Positions 25,272 through 44,412 are shown, numbered from the stretch's first letter. The stretch: 64,000 nucleotides of DNA from Paenarthrobacter aurescens (GCF_041549525.1 NZ_CP157456.1:124001-188000); one strand, 5' to 3'. Program-made: numbers and translations. Notes: generated by a model from the letters alone, not told the origin.

Positions 25272-25764
25272 TCCCCCCGGTGTCCAGTGGCTTCGGGTTT
25301 CCCCGAAGTACGTCACGGTTCGCTTGGTGGAATGGGCAATCGGCAACATTGTGATGTTGGCGGTCCTCAGTTTGCCGCTGATTTTTGTTTTGCTCGGATG
25401 GTGGCGGTGGCCGCCGCTGTGGCTAGCGATTACGGTTCCGGCGGTCATGCTGGTGTTGGCGTTGTGGCGGCTGGTCCTGATTCCCCGTCAGGTGCGGGCA
25501 ATCGGCTACGCGGAGCGCGACGACGACCTCCTTATTCGCCGCGGCATTTTCTTCCAGCGAACCATGGTGGTCCCTTATGGCCGGATGCAATACGTGGACG
25601 TCGCGGTGGGACCTGTTGAACGCAGCCTGGGGCTGTGCACGCTCAAACTTCACACGGCGTCGGCGGGAACCAATGCGCACTTGCCTGGCCTCCCCTCAGC
25701 AGAAGGGGCACGCTTGCGCGAGCAGCTTTCGGCTCGCGGAGAAGCCAGGCTGGCCGGGCTGTGA
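25252..25764 (+). CDS. PH domain-containing membrane protein (bPH2, YdbS-like)
   Basis: 170 residues from ATG 25252, the first start that gives a sensible N-terminus (MRTEAIDPPGVQWLRVSPKYV). Two membrane helices (IGNIVMLAVLSLPLIFVLLGWW and LAITVPAVMLVLALWRLVLI) precede a bacterial PH domain (RAIGYAERDDDLLIRRGIFFQRTMVVPYGRMQYVDV). YdbS/YdbT pairs are membrane proteins linked to envelope stress in Bacillus. It is followed at once by the larger YdbT-like gene, whose GTG overlaps its stop. Confidence 0.88.
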   Translation: MRTEAIDPPGVQWLRVSPKYVTVRLVEWAIGNIVMLAVLSLPLIFVLLGWWRWPPLWLAITVPAVMLVLALWRLVLIPRQVRAIGYAERDDDLLIRRGIFFQRTMVVPYGRMQYVDVAVGPVERSLGLCTLKLHTASAGTNAHLPGLPSAEGARLREQLSARGEARLAGL

Positions 25765-27332
25765 GCCTGGAGAGCGACGCCACTGACAGCCTTCCGGGCA
25801 AGCCGGAACAAACAGCCGACGGCCACTGGAACCGCGTCCACCCAGCGTCACCGTTCGTTCGCGGCTGGGTGGCGCTTGCCGCCGTCGGCTTCTTCTTTGG
25901 CCGGGACGCTTTTGAGAGGATGTTGCAGGGCCGGGATCTGATGGACCCGAACCTCAGCGGGCGGGTGCCGTGGCTCCTTGCGGGCGGCGCCGTGGTGTTG
26001 CTGCTGACGGTAGGCGGTTTCATCCTCAGCTGGTACTTCACGCGCTACCAGGTGGCGGAGGGGTATGTTCGGGTCAATACCGGATTCCTGTTCAAGCAGC
26101 AACGGCAGGCTCGTTTGGATCGCGTTCAGGCGATCGACATTGTGCAGCCGCTTTTGGCGCGGATTTTCGGTCTTGCTGAACTCAAGTTTGAAGTGGCCGA
26201 CGCCGGCGAGTCGGCAGTGCGGCTGGCTTACCTTCCGCTGGACCAGGCCAAACAGCTGCGTGCCACCATCCTTGCAAGGGCCGCTGGGGTAGTGACCGGG
26301 CCCGAGTCGACCGAGGAAGTCCCGGAAGCTCCCGAGCATATTGTGCTGTCCGTGCCCCCGTCCCGGCTTATCGGATCATTGGTGCTCAGCGAGCAGACCG
26401 TCGGAATCCTTGCTGGTACCGCCGTGGTGGTGGCTGTCTCCGTATTCACGCAGAACCAGACACTTTTCCTGGCGCTCATCCCCGGTATCCTGGGAATTGG
26501 CGCCGCGTACTGGAGCTCCTTCAATAAGGGCTACAACTTCACGGCCGCAATTTCCCCGGACGGCATCCGTCTTCGATACGGCCTTTTGGATACCCAGGCA
26601 CAGACTCTGCCTCCGGGACGGATCCAGGCGCTCATGGTCACGCAGCCGCCCTTGTGGAGGATCTTCGGCTGGTACCGGATGGTTGTGAATGTGGCTGGTT
26701 ACGGGCTGTCCGGCTCTACTGAAGGTGCTTCCCGCACCATGCTGCTTCCCGTTGGCCTCAAGCCTGATGTCCTGCAAATGATGTCGTTGGTGCTGCCCGA
26801 TCCTGGAGTTGAGGATCCGGAACGGGTATTCACTGACGGGTTGGATGGACTTGGGGCGGCCAAACCTGACTCAGGGCCGGGTGACCAGTTCACCACCACT
26901 CCCCGTGGCGCCCGGTTGTTGGCCCCGTTGGGATGGCGCCGCAACGGATTTCTTGCCACTAAGACTGCCTTGCTGATCCGCTCGGGACGCTGGTGGCACA
27001 CGTTGGTGGTGGTTCCGCATCAGAGGACGCAATCCATGGCACTGCATCAGGGCCCGTTGGCGAGGCGCTTCGGCGTAGCTGATCTTGTCCTCCACACCAC
27101 GGCCGGTCCTGTTTCTCCCAGGGTGTTCCAAGCCGGCGTTGAGCAGGCTGTGGAGCTTTTCGACCAGCAGGCTGCCCGCGCCCGCGAGGCACGGAAACGG
27201 CAAACCAGCGAACAATGGCTGGCGCAGGTTGCCCCGCAAGCCCCGGAGGTCGCGGCCACACTTACGGAACAACCCGCACAGCCGGAACCACCCCGCACTT
27301 CACCCCAACAGGAGGAACACCACCATGGCTAG
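25761..27332 (+). CDS. PH domain-containing membrane protein (YdbT-like)
   Basis: 523 residues from GTG 25761, which overlaps the previous stop. It contains tandem units of membrane helices plus bPH2 domain: GWVALAAVGFFFGRDAFERM, WLLAGGAVVLLLTVGGFILSWYF, then YQVAEGYVRVNTGFLFKQQRQARLDRVQAIDI. The second set has GSLVLSEQTVGILAGTAVVVAVSVF with YNFTAAISPDGIRLRYGLLDTQAQTLPPGRIQAL, and a third PH-like repeat (RNGFLATKTALLIRSGRWWHTLVVVPHQRTQSM) ends the protein. Function is unknown; partner of the YdbS-like gene before it. Confidence 0.88.
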   Translation: MSLESDATDSLPGKPEQTADGHWNRVHPASPFVRGWVALAAVGFFFGRDAFERMLQGRDLMDPNLSGRVPWLLAGGAVVLLLTVGGFILSWYFTRYQVAEGYVRVNTGFLFKQQRQARLDRVQAIDIVQPLLARIFGLAELKFEVADAGESAVRLAYLPLDQAKQLRATILARAAGVVTGPESTEEVPEAPEHIVLSVPPSRLIGSLVLSEQTVGILAGTAVVVAVSVFTQNQTLFLALIPGILGIGAAYWSSFNKGYNFTAAISPDGIRLRYGLLDTQAQTLPPGRIQALMVTQPPLWRIFGWYRMVVNVAGYGLSGSTEGASRTMLLPVGLKPDVLQMMSLVLPDPGVEDPERVFTDGLDGLGAAKPDSGPGDQFTTTPRGARLLAPLGWRRNGFLATKTALLIRSGRWWHTLVVVPHQRTQSMALHQGPLARRFGVADLVLHTTAGPVSPRVFQAGVEQAVELFDQQAARAREARKRQTSEQWLAQVAPQAPEVAATLTEQPAQPEPPRTSPQQEEHHHG

Positions 27333-28233
27333 GCCAGGACGACTCGGCGTCGGAATCATCGGCGCCGGCAAGGTGGGTGCCGTATTGGGTGCCGCTCTGC
27401 GCGCAGCCGAGCACGCCGTCGTCGGTGTTTCTGCTGTGTCGGAGGCGAGCCGCGAGCGTGCCGAGAACCTGCTTCCCGGCGTGCCGATCCTGGAGATCCA
27501 GGACATTGTGGAGCGTTCCGAGCTGGTTTTGCTGGCCGTCCCTGACGACGCCTTGGGTGAGTTGGTGGCGGGACTGGCCAAGCTCGGTGCCTGGCAGCCC
27601 GGGCAACTGGTGGCACATACGTCAGGCCGGTTCGGCGTCGGAATCCTCAACCCGGTCCGGGCAGCGGGTGCGATTCCGCTGGCCCTGCACCCCGCCATGA
27701 CCTTCACGGGCATGAGTTTGGACCTGACACGACTCATGGATTGCACTTTTGGTGTTACAGCGGATGCCGCCATGTTGCCGATCGCCCAGGCCCTGGTGGT
27801 GGAGATGGGTGCGGAGCCCGTGGCCATCGCTGAGGCCGATCGAACCCTCTATCACGCATCCCTTGCGCACAGTTCCAATCACATGGTCACGCTGGTGGCG
27901 CAGGCGTCGCAGATGCTGCGGGAGATCGGCGTCGAAACCCCGGAGGCCATGCTTGGTCCGCTGTTGCGCGCCACTCTTGAGAACGCCCTGGCATCGGGCG
28001 AATCTGCGTTGACAGGACCTGTTGCGCGGGGGGATGTGGGTACCGTTTCCGCGCACGCCCAGGCACTGAAAGAGTACGACGGCGGTGCTGGCGGGGATGT
28101 CCTTTCGGCCTACCAGGCCATGGCGCGGGCCACTGCACGCAGGGCGGGAAACCGCGGACTGCTGCGCCCTGAACAACTGAACGATATTGACGAGGCCTTG
28201 GGTGCCGAACCCAAGGCTCCGGAAGGAAACTGA
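27325..28233 (+). CDS. Rossmann-like and DUF2520 domain-containing protein
   Basis: 302 residues from ATG 27325 (AGGAGG 11 bases before), overlapping the previous stop. The N-terminal Rossmann fold has [16 protein letters not shown] and [19 protein letters not shown] begins the DUF2520 all-helical half ([40 protein letters not shown]). It resembles ketopantoate-reductase and 6-phosphogluconate-type dehydrogenases. Its place directly upstream of panC, with a 5-bp gap, suggests a link to pantothenate synthesis, though its reaction is not established. Confidence 0.9.
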   Translation: MARPGRLGVGIIGAGKVGAVLGAALRAAEHAVVGVSAVSEASRERAENLLPGVPILEIQDIVERSELVLLAVPDDALGELVAGLAKLGAWQPGQLVAHTSGRFGVGILNPVRAAGAIPLALHPAMTFTGMSLDLTRLMDCTFGVTADAAMLPIAQALVVEMGAEPVAIAEADRTLYHASLAHSSNHMVTLVAQASQMLREIGVETPEAMLGPLLRATLENALASGESALTGPVARGDVGTVSAHAQALKEYDGGAGGDVLSAYQAMARATARRAGNRGLLRPEQLNDIDEALGAEPKAPEGN

Positions 28234-28238
28234 ACAGC

Positions 28239-29141
28239 ATGGCCATCAAACTCGTGACTACAGCGGCGGAACTGCGGGCCGAAAGCGCCAGGCTGCTGGC
28301 CTCCAAGGGTGGCAGTTCCCAGGGCTTGGTGCCCACCATGGGGGCCCTGCATTCCGGTCACGCAGCACTTGCCCGTACCGCCGTGGCGGAGAATGACGTG
28401 GTGGTGGCCACCGTCTTCGTCAACCCCTTGCAGTTCGGGGACGCCGTGGACCTGGACCGCTACCCGCGCACGCTTGAAGCGGACATGGCCTTGCTTGACG
28501 CCGAGGGCGTGGACCTGGTCTTCGCGCCATCCGTGGACGAGGTTTATCCCGGCGGCCAGCCGCTGGTGCGGGTGACAGCCGGCCCGCTGGGTGAAAAATG
28601 GGAAGGCGCCTCGCGCCCCGGACACTTCGACGGCGCCCTGACCGTGGTGGCCAAGCTGCTGCACTACGGGCTCCCGGGAGGTGCTGCAGCGGACGGCTCG
28701 ACGGCGGCCTACCGCGCCTACTTCGGGCAGAAGGACGCACAACAGTTGGCGTTGGTGAGGCGCATGGTCGCGGACCTGAACTTTCCTGTAGAGATTGTTC
28801 CGGTGCCGATTGTTCGTAGTGACGATGGCTTGGCTCTTTCCAGCCGCAACCGCTTCCTTTCCGATGACGAGCGTGCTGCGGCACTGGTGTTGTCCCGTGC
28901 TCTACGCCTCATTGAATCCCGCGCAAACGCGCACGAACCGCTTGATCTCGAGTCCGCGGTCGCCCTTGTTGATTCCCAGCCGCTGGTGGAACTGGACTAT
29001 TTCGACGTCGTTGACCCTGTCACGCTGGAACCGCTCGCGGAGAACTGCAAGGAGACACCCTTCCGTGGTGAAGGTCTGGCGATCATTGCAGCCAAGGTGG
29101 GCCCGGTGCGGCTGATCGACAACGCGCCATTGTTCTCCTAG
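28239..29141 (+). CDS. panC: Pantothenate synthetase
   Basis: 300 residues. It joins pantoate and beta-alanine with ATP to make pantothenate. The HIGH-type nucleotide motif is [10 protein letters not shown] at 32-41; FVNPLQFG and [13 protein letters not shown] are conserved pantoate/ATP-site elements; [20 protein letters not shown] and the KMSKS-equivalent LSSRNRFLS complete the set. Length is slightly longer than E. coli PanC, as is common in actinobacteria. Confidence 0.96.
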   Translation: MAIKLVTTAAELRAESARLLASKGGSSQGLVPTMGALHSGHAALARTAVAENDVVVATVFVNPLQFGDAVDLDRYPRTLEADMALLDAEGVDLVFAPSVDEVYPGGQPLVRVTAGPLGEKWEGASRPGHFDGALTVVAKLLHYGLPGGAAADGSTAAYRAYFGQKDAQQLALVRRMVADLNFPVEIVPVPIVRSDDGLALSSRNRFLSDDERAAALVLSRALRLIESRANAHEPLDLESAVALVDSQPLVELDYFDVVDPVTLEPLAENCKETPFRGEGLAIIAAKVGPVRLIDNAPLFS

Positions 29142-29183
29142 CGTTTGGAATTTTTTCTCCTGACGGGAATTGGATGGGCGTTT

Positions 29184-29198
29184 AGACTGTTTTAGTCT
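29184..29198. promoter_or_regulatory. Short palindrome upstream of the DHA2 exporter gene
   Basis: AGACT-GTTTT-AGTCT lies 50 bp upstream of the MFS start in a locally AT-rich patch, a plausible operator for a TetR/MarR-type repressor. No such regulator is adjacent. Confidence 0.4.
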
Positions 29199-29247
29199 TC
29201 ACCGGCACAGATCGCCGGACACCAAATCCAAACCTTGGGGAATCCTC

Positions 29248-30765
29248 ATGTCTACCGACGTCACGTCCGACGCCAACGGCAAGCCTGCATCGGGCGCTTC
29301 CGGCTCCGTCACCTCCGCAGAGGCGGCACCACCGGTGGTGCCGGAATCACAAGCGCCGGTCTCGAACGGCCCAGTGTCCGGGAAGATGTCACGCGAATCC
29401 GTCACTGTCATCGTCACGCTGTTGGTGGCAACGTTCGTTGTCATCCTCAACGAGACCATCATGAACGTAGCCCTCCAGCGGCTCATGGTCGACCTCCAGG
29501 TGAGCGCCTCCACCGTGCAGTGGCTGGCCACTGGCTTCATGCTGACCATGGCCGTGGTTATCCCCACCACCGGGTTCATCCTGCAACGGATGAGTACGCG
29601 CGGTGCGTTCATGTTGGCCATGGGACTCTTCAGCGGTGGAACTTTGCTGGCCGCAGTGGCACCGGGTTTCCTGGTGTTGCTGCTGGCACGCATTGTTCAG
29701 GCCGGTGGTACCGCCATCATGCTGCCGCTGCTGATGACCACCATCCTCACACTGGTACCGATTTCCAAGCGTGGTGTGGTCATGGGCAACGTGAGCATTG
29801 CCATCTCGGTTGCTCCGGCCATGGGCCCCACCGTTTCCGGCATCATCCTGGACAACTTCTCCTGGCGGTTCATGTTCGTGTTCGTGCTGCCCGTTGCCTT
29901 GGCTGCGTTCGCGATCGGTGCCAAGTACCTCACTAACGTGGGGGAACGCGAGAAGACCACGTTGGACGTCCCTTCGGTGATCCTTACAGTGCCCGCATTT
30001 GGTGGCCTGGTGTACGGCCTGAGTCAGATCGGTGGGGCCGAGGCCGGAGTGGTTCCCGTGATCGCACTGGTAGTTGGCATCCTCTGCCTGGCACTGTTCG
30101 TCTTCCGCCAGCTCAAACTCCAGAAGTCCGACGCCCCGCTGCTGGATCTGCGTGCTTTCAAGTTCCGTATGTTCACGGTGTCCACGCTGCTGATGGTGGT
30201 TGCCATGATGGCGCTGTTCGGCGGCGTGATCCTCCTGCCGCTGTACCTCCAGAACACCCTGCACTTGCAGCCGCTGGAGACTGGCCTGGCTCTGCTGCCT
30301 GGCGGTTTGGCCATGGGCTTGCTGGGGCCGGTCATCGGCCGGATCTTCGACAAAGTGGGTCCGCTCCCGCTGACGGTCACTGGTTCCGTGCTGATGGTTC
30401 TGACCCTCTGGCAGTTCTCCCGGCTGGATGAAGGAAGCTCGCTTGGCTGGGTTATAGCCCTGCACGTCGCCCTGAGCCTTGGCCTCGCCATGCTGTTCAC
30501 CCCTGCATTCACCACTGGCCTGAACCCGTTGCCGCCGCACCTCTACTCCCACGGTTCGGCGATCATCAGCACCGCGCAGCAGGTTTCCGGTGCAGCTGGG
30601 ACGGCCTTGCTCGTGTCCATTTATGCTGTGGTTTCGGCGTCTTCGGGCGAGGTAGCCGGCATGCAGACAGCATTCCTGGCAGCCACCGTTATCGCCGTTG
30701 CTGCCGTGGTGCTCGGCGCCATGATGCGCAAGACCGAAGGCGCCGGAGGCCACGGGGGCCACTAA
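29248..30765 (+). CDS. MFS transporter, DHA2 family (EmrB/QacA-like multidrug exporter)
   Basis: 505 residues from ATG 29248. Residues 1-48 are a soluble Ser/Pro/Ala-rich leader, then 14 hydrophobic segments. Motifs for the 14-helix DHA2 group are clear: LNETIMNVALQRLMVDLQ in helix 1, QWLATGFMLTMAVVIPTTGFI in helix 2, IVQAGGTAIMLPLLMTTI (motif B region) and APAMGPTVSGIIL (motif C, antiporter signature). It exports drugs or toxic organics by proton antiport; the natural substrate is unknown. A standalone gene with its own promoter region. Confidence 0.92.
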   Translation: MSTDVTSDANGKPASGASGSVTSAEAAPPVVPESQAPVSNGPVSGKMSRESVTVIVTLLVATFVVILNETIMNVALQRLMVDLQVSASTVQWLATGFMLTMAVVIPTTGFILQRMSTRGAFMLAMGLFSGGTLLAAVAPGFLVLLLARIVQAGGTAIMLPLLMTTILTLVPISKRGVVMGNVSIAISVAPAMGPTVSGIILDNFSWRFMFVFVLPVALAAFAIGAKYLTNVGEREKTTLDVPSVILTVPAFGGLVYGLSQIGGAEAGVVPVIALVVGILCLALFVFRQLKLQKSDAPLLDLRAFKFRMFTVSTLLMVVAMMALFGGVILLPLYLQNTLHLQPLETGLALLPGGLAMGLLGPVIGRIFDKVGPLPLTVTGSVLMVLTLWQFSRLDEGSSLGWVIALHVALSLGLAMLFTPAFTTGLNPLPPHLYSHGSAIISTAQQVSGAAGTALLVSIYAVVSASSGEVAGMQTAFLAATVIAVAAVVLGAMMRKTEGAGGHGGH

Positions 30766-30781
30766 CCCTGCTCACCCCCCT

Positions 30782-30870
30782 CCGACGCTCTCTCATTTCC
30801 CCTGGGTTTTTACCGGACCGTCTTTCAGATCCCTCGGGTTTTTGCCGGACGCTCTCTCACTTTTGTGGGG
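30782..30870. repeat. Three imperfect 32-bp tandem repeats downstream of the exporter gene
   Basis: Units begin at 30782, 30813 and 30845 with CCGGACGCTCTCTCA or close variants, and units 1 and 2 end CCC(T/C)(G/C)GGGTTTTT. The T-runs after short G/C stems may help terminate transcription. Differences between units suggest an old array. Confidence 0.7.
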
Positions 30871-30895
30871 GAGCGGTTCTGTTTAACGGCAGTGG

Positions 30896-31325
30896 GTTGG
30901 TTGTTAGGTCTTGATGTTCGACGGCGGTGGTTGGCTTTGGGTTCGGGGGCTGGTGGTGTTGGGGTTGGGTGGGGTTGTTGGTGGTGTGATGGGCTTCACG
31001 TGGGTTGGTTGTTGGGTGTTTGGCGGGTTTTGGGGTGTTGGTGGGGTTGTTTGCCGTGTGTTTGCGGGGGTTTTGGGTGGTGTTGGGGTGGATTTGGTGT
31101 GGGGGTTGGGCGCGTGTAAAGTTATTCGAGTCGCCGCCGCTGATGCGGAAAGATAGCGACCGACTCCCTTTCAAATTCGCCGGTTTCGGTGGTGCTTTTG
31201 TGCGCTGCTGGGTGGTGTGGGAGGCCCGGGTTCTGGTTTGCTTTGTGCGGCTGGTTCGGGTAAGTTTGAAAAGTTGCTCCGGAGCGATTCCGGGACCTGT
31301 GAGGGTTCTGGTTGGTGCCGGGTGT
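30896..31325 (+). promoter_or_regulatory. rRNA operon 1 leader and promoter region (unique part)
   Basis: The + strand is dominated by G and T for about 200 bp (runs of three to five G at 30939, 30945, 30961, 30967, 30971 and on). The best promoter is TTGGTG at 31094-31099, a 17-bp spacer and TAAAGT at 31117-31122, followed by GAGTCGCCG at the likely start zone. The same layout is seen upstream of operon 2. No protein-coding gene lies here. Confidence 0.7.
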
Positions 31326-31519
31326 GTCTGTTGTTTGAGAACTCAATAGTGTGCCAAGTTTGTTGATGCCGATTGTTTTATTGATTGGTTGAAATTATGG
31401 CCAGGTCGTCATGCACCCCCGTGTGTGGTGGTCTGGTTTTCAGCTGGTTTCGAATTTTGTGCAGCCGTGTCCGCCGTTATTTCCGGTGGGTGTGGTTGTG
31501 TCTGTTTGATTTGTTTTAC
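31326..31519 (+). promoter_or_regulatory. rRNA operon 1 leader, shared with operon 2
   Basis: Identical to 38603-38796. It opens with TTGTTTGAGAACTCAATAGT, the conserved actinobacterial rrn leader antitermination-type element. The following TGCCAA and TTTGTTGAT (31352-31367) can pair with ATCAACAAA and TTGGCA in the 16S-23S spacer (33153-33178) to form the pre-16S processing stem. Confidence 0.75.
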
Positions 31520-36764
<5,245 letters not shown>

Positions 36765-36780
36765 ACACAACACACTGCAC

Positions 36781-36935
36781 GCGTCCACTATGTGGTTCCC
36801 GAACAACAACCCACAACAGGTTGTTCCAGGAACCAACAACTGAATAACAACACCACAGTTGAAACAACACCACAGTTGTAACAACACCACAGTTGTAACC
36901 CAAAGATTTCCCACCCCACGGGGTCGGGTAACAGA
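36781..36935 (+). other. 23S-5S spacer of operon 1 with pre-23S stem and 17-bp tandem repeats
   Basis: 36781-36810 is the 3' half of the pre-23S processing stem. Then three 17-bp units AACAACACCACAGTTG(A/T) follow at 36846, 36863 and 36880. Their role is unknown; they are exactly repeated in operon 2. Confidence 0.8.
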
Positions 36936-37052
36936 GTTACGGCGGTCATAGCGTGGGGGAAACGCCCGGTCCCATTCCGAACCCGGAAGCTAAGACCCAC
37001 AGCGCCGATGGTACTGCACCCGGGAGGGTGTGGGAGAGTAGGACACCGCCGG
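36936..37052 (+). rRNA. rrf: 5S ribosomal RNA, copy 1
   Basis: About 117 bases starting GTTACGGCGGTCATAGCG and ending ACACCGCCGGA. It contains the conserved GGGGGAAACGCCCGGTCCC, CCGAACCCGGAAGCTAAG and GGGAGAGTAGG segments, and its ends pair. It is followed within 20 bases by a strong terminator hairpin. Confidence 0.95.
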
Positions 37053-37068
37053 ACAACCATTACAGAAA

Positions 37069-37097
37069 GGCCCCGACCACCAGGTCGGGGCCCTTCG
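37069..37097 (+). terminator. rRNA operon 1 terminator
   Basis: GGCCCCGACC and GGTCGGGGCC form a perfect 10-bp stem with a 4-base loop, followed by CTTCG. It lies 17 bases after the 5S gene. The same hairpin follows operon 2. Confidence 0.85.
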
Positions 37098-37234
37098 CTC
37101 TTAACCACCAAACACCCAACACCCATCAGCTGAGGGCCGCTCTGAGCACCCCCACATAGTGATCAACCTTCCCGAGGTCCACCGCACCGCAGCTCGCTCC
37201 TCGAGGTGCGCCCAGAGGCTAGCTCTACAAGATG
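37098..37234. other. Unassigned spacer after rRNA operon 1
   Basis: 137 bp after the operon 1 terminator without a recognisable gene; it is where the sequence stops matching operon 2. Confidence 0.5.
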
Positions 37235-37429
37235 TCACGCCTGCCCGTAAGCGTCGAGGACGACCACCATGATTGACGTGACCATTATCGAGAGAAGCGG
37301 TATCCAAAACGCGATGCTGCGCTTGGTCAGCATCACGATCGTAGCTATTGCTGCTGCGAGTGGGATAAGGAAAATCAGAACGTAGGCAGTGGTTGCCGCC
37401 CATGGAGGTATTGAGCGGCTTCCGTCCAT
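37235..37429 (-). CDS. Small membrane protein, 64 residues, hypothetical
   Basis: ATG at 37429 (a TTG start at 37459 would add 10 residues). Two clear hydrophobic helices, AATTAYVLIFLIPLAAAIATI and FWIPLLSIMVTSIMVVVLDA, are separated by a short basic loop (MLTKRS). The hydrophobic pattern and third-position G/C bias suggest real coding sequence. It may be a remnant of a longer membrane protein or a true small gene. It directly follows the ORF at 37460-37606. Confidence 0.45.
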   Translation of the reverse strand: MDGSRSIPPWAATTAYVLIFLIPLAAAIATIVMLTKRSIAFWIPLLSIMVTSIMVVVLDAYGQA

Positions 37430-37459
37430 CCACTCGGACGCGCCGAGGGCCACAAGCAA

Positions 37460-37606
37460 CTACTGGGCGTGCGCACCCGGCCCGACTGTGGATGTGAAGA
37501 CGTGACTGTTCTCATCTCTGCTGACCGTGAAGGCCGCCGGGCAGTCGCGTACCTCAGATTCGCAGCGGCCGCGTAGCTCAAGGATCAGATGGCCACCGAC
37601 TTCCAC
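37460..37606 (-). pseudogene. Probable gene remnant, about 48 residues
   Basis: A reverse-strand frame reads LHLDVEVGGHLILELRG, then CESEVRDCPAAFTVSRDE and NSHVFTSTVGPGAHAQ before a TAG at 37460-37462. It looks like the beta-rich C-terminus of a protein, but the only starts are a weak GTG (37606) or none; upstream the frame stays open to about 37660 with unconvincing composition. The stop is directly followed by the TTG of the next small ORF. Probably a decayed gene left between the two rRNA operons. Confidence 0.4.
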
Positions 37607-37663
37607 ATCCAGATGCAGAACAGCTAACGCGGGGGCCGCCCTTGGTTCCGTAAATGGGGGCGG

Positions 37664-38248
37664 CTAGTTGCCGGCTGACTTGGCAGCCTTGGCAGCTGCT
37701 TTCGCTGCCTGCTTGCTGGCGCGGACTTTGACCAGGGATTCGGGGTCCACGATGTCGGCGACTGAGAGATACGAGCCCTCTTCGCCGTAGTGGCCGGCGG
37801 CTTCGCGCCATCCCTCCGCCTGCAGGCCGCATTGCTTGCCCAGGAGCGCCAGGAAGATCTTTGCCTTTTGATCCCCGAAGCCCGGCAGTGCTTTGAGCCG
37901 ACGGAGTACCTCGGGGCCGTCAGGGTTTCCGCGCGTCCAAATGGCAGCAGCATCGCCATCCCAGTGAGCGTGTACGGTGGCGGCGAGGTCCTGGACCCGC
38001 GCAGCCATGGAGCCTGGGAACCTATGGACTGCAGGCCGTTCCTTGAAAACTTCCACGAACCCGGCGGGATCGTACTCGGCGATGGTCTCCGGATTGAGGG
38101 AGCCCAGCCTGGCGCGGATCTTCTCCGGCCCGGCAAACGCCGACTCCATAGTGACTTGTTGATCGAGCAACATACCCGTCAACAACGCAAAAGCGTCGTC
38201 ACTGAGCAGTTGGTCGGCGGCGGCATCTCCGGTGATGTGCAGTTCCAT
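37664..38248 (-). CDS. HhH-GPD family base-excision DNA glycosylase
   Basis: 194 residues from ATG 38248, chosen because GGGAGG is nine bases upstream (an ATG at 38257 would touch the ribosome binding site). MELHITGDAAADQLLSDD, then ALLTGMLLDQQVTMESAFAGP is the start of the all-helical glycosylase fold, and LKALPGFGDQKAKIFLALLGKQ is the helix-hairpin-helix with its GxG turn. A Lys/Ala-rich tail ends the protein (ASKQAAKAAAKAAKSAG). It removes damaged bases from DNA; the exact lesion is not readable. It is the only sure gene between the two rRNA operons. Confidence 0.88.
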   Translation of the reverse strand: MELHITGDAAADQLLSDDAFALLTGMLLDQQVTMESAFAGPEKIRARLGSLNPETIAEYDPAGFVEVFKERPAVHRFPGSMAARVQDLAATVHAHWDGDAAAIWTRGNPDGPEVLRRLKALPGFGDQKAKIFLALLGKQCGLQAEGWREAAGHYGEEGSYLSVADIVDPESLVKVRASKQAAKAAAKAAKSAGN

Positions 38249-38257
38249 GCGTTCCAT

Positions 38258-38602
38258 CCTCCCATCAGGCGGCCACGACGTCATTTGTCCCCTCATTGCG
38301 ACCCTCTTATTGCACCCGCAACGCGTGGATCTGTTGGCAGCTTGAGGTACGCCAGCGCAGACGCGTCGTTAGGTGGTGTTCGACGGCGGTGTTGTGGGGG
38401 TTTTGGGGGTGGTGGGGGTGTGGTTGGGGGTGGATTTGCGTTGGGGGTGTGGGGCGTGTATTGTTTTCTGAGTCGCCGGGTGCGAAACGGAAAGCCGGAA
38501 GGTGTGTACGGTTCGGTAGGCGGCCAAAAATAACTCTTCTTTTCCAATGGCCCTGTTGGGTGCGCTGCTTTGTGTGGTGTGCTGTGGGTGATGTTTTGGA
38601 GG
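38258..38602 (+). promoter_or_regulatory. rRNA operon 2 leader and promoter region (unique part)
   Basis: Five runs of five G lie at 38396, 38405, 38414, 38426 and 38443 on the + strand. The likely promoter is TTGCGT at 38436-38441, a 17-bp spacer and TATTGT at 38459-38464, followed by GAGTCGCCG as in operon 1. Upstream, GTTCGACGGCGGTG is shared with the operon 1 leader. No gene is visible. Confidence 0.7.
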
Positions 38603-38796
38603 GTCTGTTGTTTGAGAACTCAATAGTGTGCCAAGTTTGTTGATGCCGATTGTTTTATTGATTGGTTGAAATTATGGCCAGGTCGTCATGCACCCCCGTG
38701 TGTGGTGGTCTGGTTTTCAGCTGGTTTCGAATTTTGTGCAGCCGTGTCCGCCGTTATTTCCGGTGGGTGTGGTTGTGTCTGTTTGATTTGTTTTAC
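38603..38796 (+). promoter_or_regulatory. rRNA operon 2 leader, shared with operon 1
   Basis: Same sequence as 31326-31519, with the antitermination-type element TTGTTTGAGAACTCAATAGT and the pre-16S stem half. Confidence 0.75.
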
Positions 38797-44041
<5,245 letters not shown>

Positions 44042-44057
44042 ACACAACACACTGCAC

Positions 44058-44212
44058 GCGTCCACTATGTGGTTCCCGAACAACAACCCACAACAGGTTG
44101 TTCCAGGAACCAACAACTGAATAACAACACCACAGTTGAAACAACACCACAGTTGTAACAACACCACAGTTGTAACCCAAAGATTTCCCACCCCACGGGG
44201 TCGGGTAACAGA
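44058..44212 (+). other. 23S-5S spacer of operon 2 with 17-bp tandem repeats
   Basis: Same as operon 1: the pre-23S stem 3' half, then three AACAACACCACAGTTG(A/T) units at 44123, 44140 and 44157. Confidence 0.8.
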
Positions 44213-44329
44213 GTTACGGCGGTCATAGCGTGGGGGAAACGCCCGGTCCCATTCCGAACCCGGAAGCTAAGACCCACAGCGCCGATGGTACTGCACCCGG
44301 GAGGGTGTGGGAGAGTAGGACACCGCCGG
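44213..44329 (+). rRNA. rrf: 5S ribosomal RNA, copy 2
   Basis: Same sequence as copy 1, with GGGGGAAACGCCCGGTCCC and GGGAGAGTAGG. A terminator hairpin follows. Confidence 0.95.
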
Positions 44330-44345
44330 ACAACCATTACAGAAA

Positions 44346-44373
44346 GGCCCCGACCACCAGGTCGGGGCCCTTC
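44346..44373 (+). terminator. rRNA operon 2 terminator
   Basis: Same GGCCCCGACC/GGTCGGGGCC hairpin as after operon 1. Identity between the two operons ends at 44373. Confidence 0.85.
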
Positions 44374-44412
44374 TGCTTTAACCACCAGACACTAACAGCG
44401 TCCGGCCTAGCG

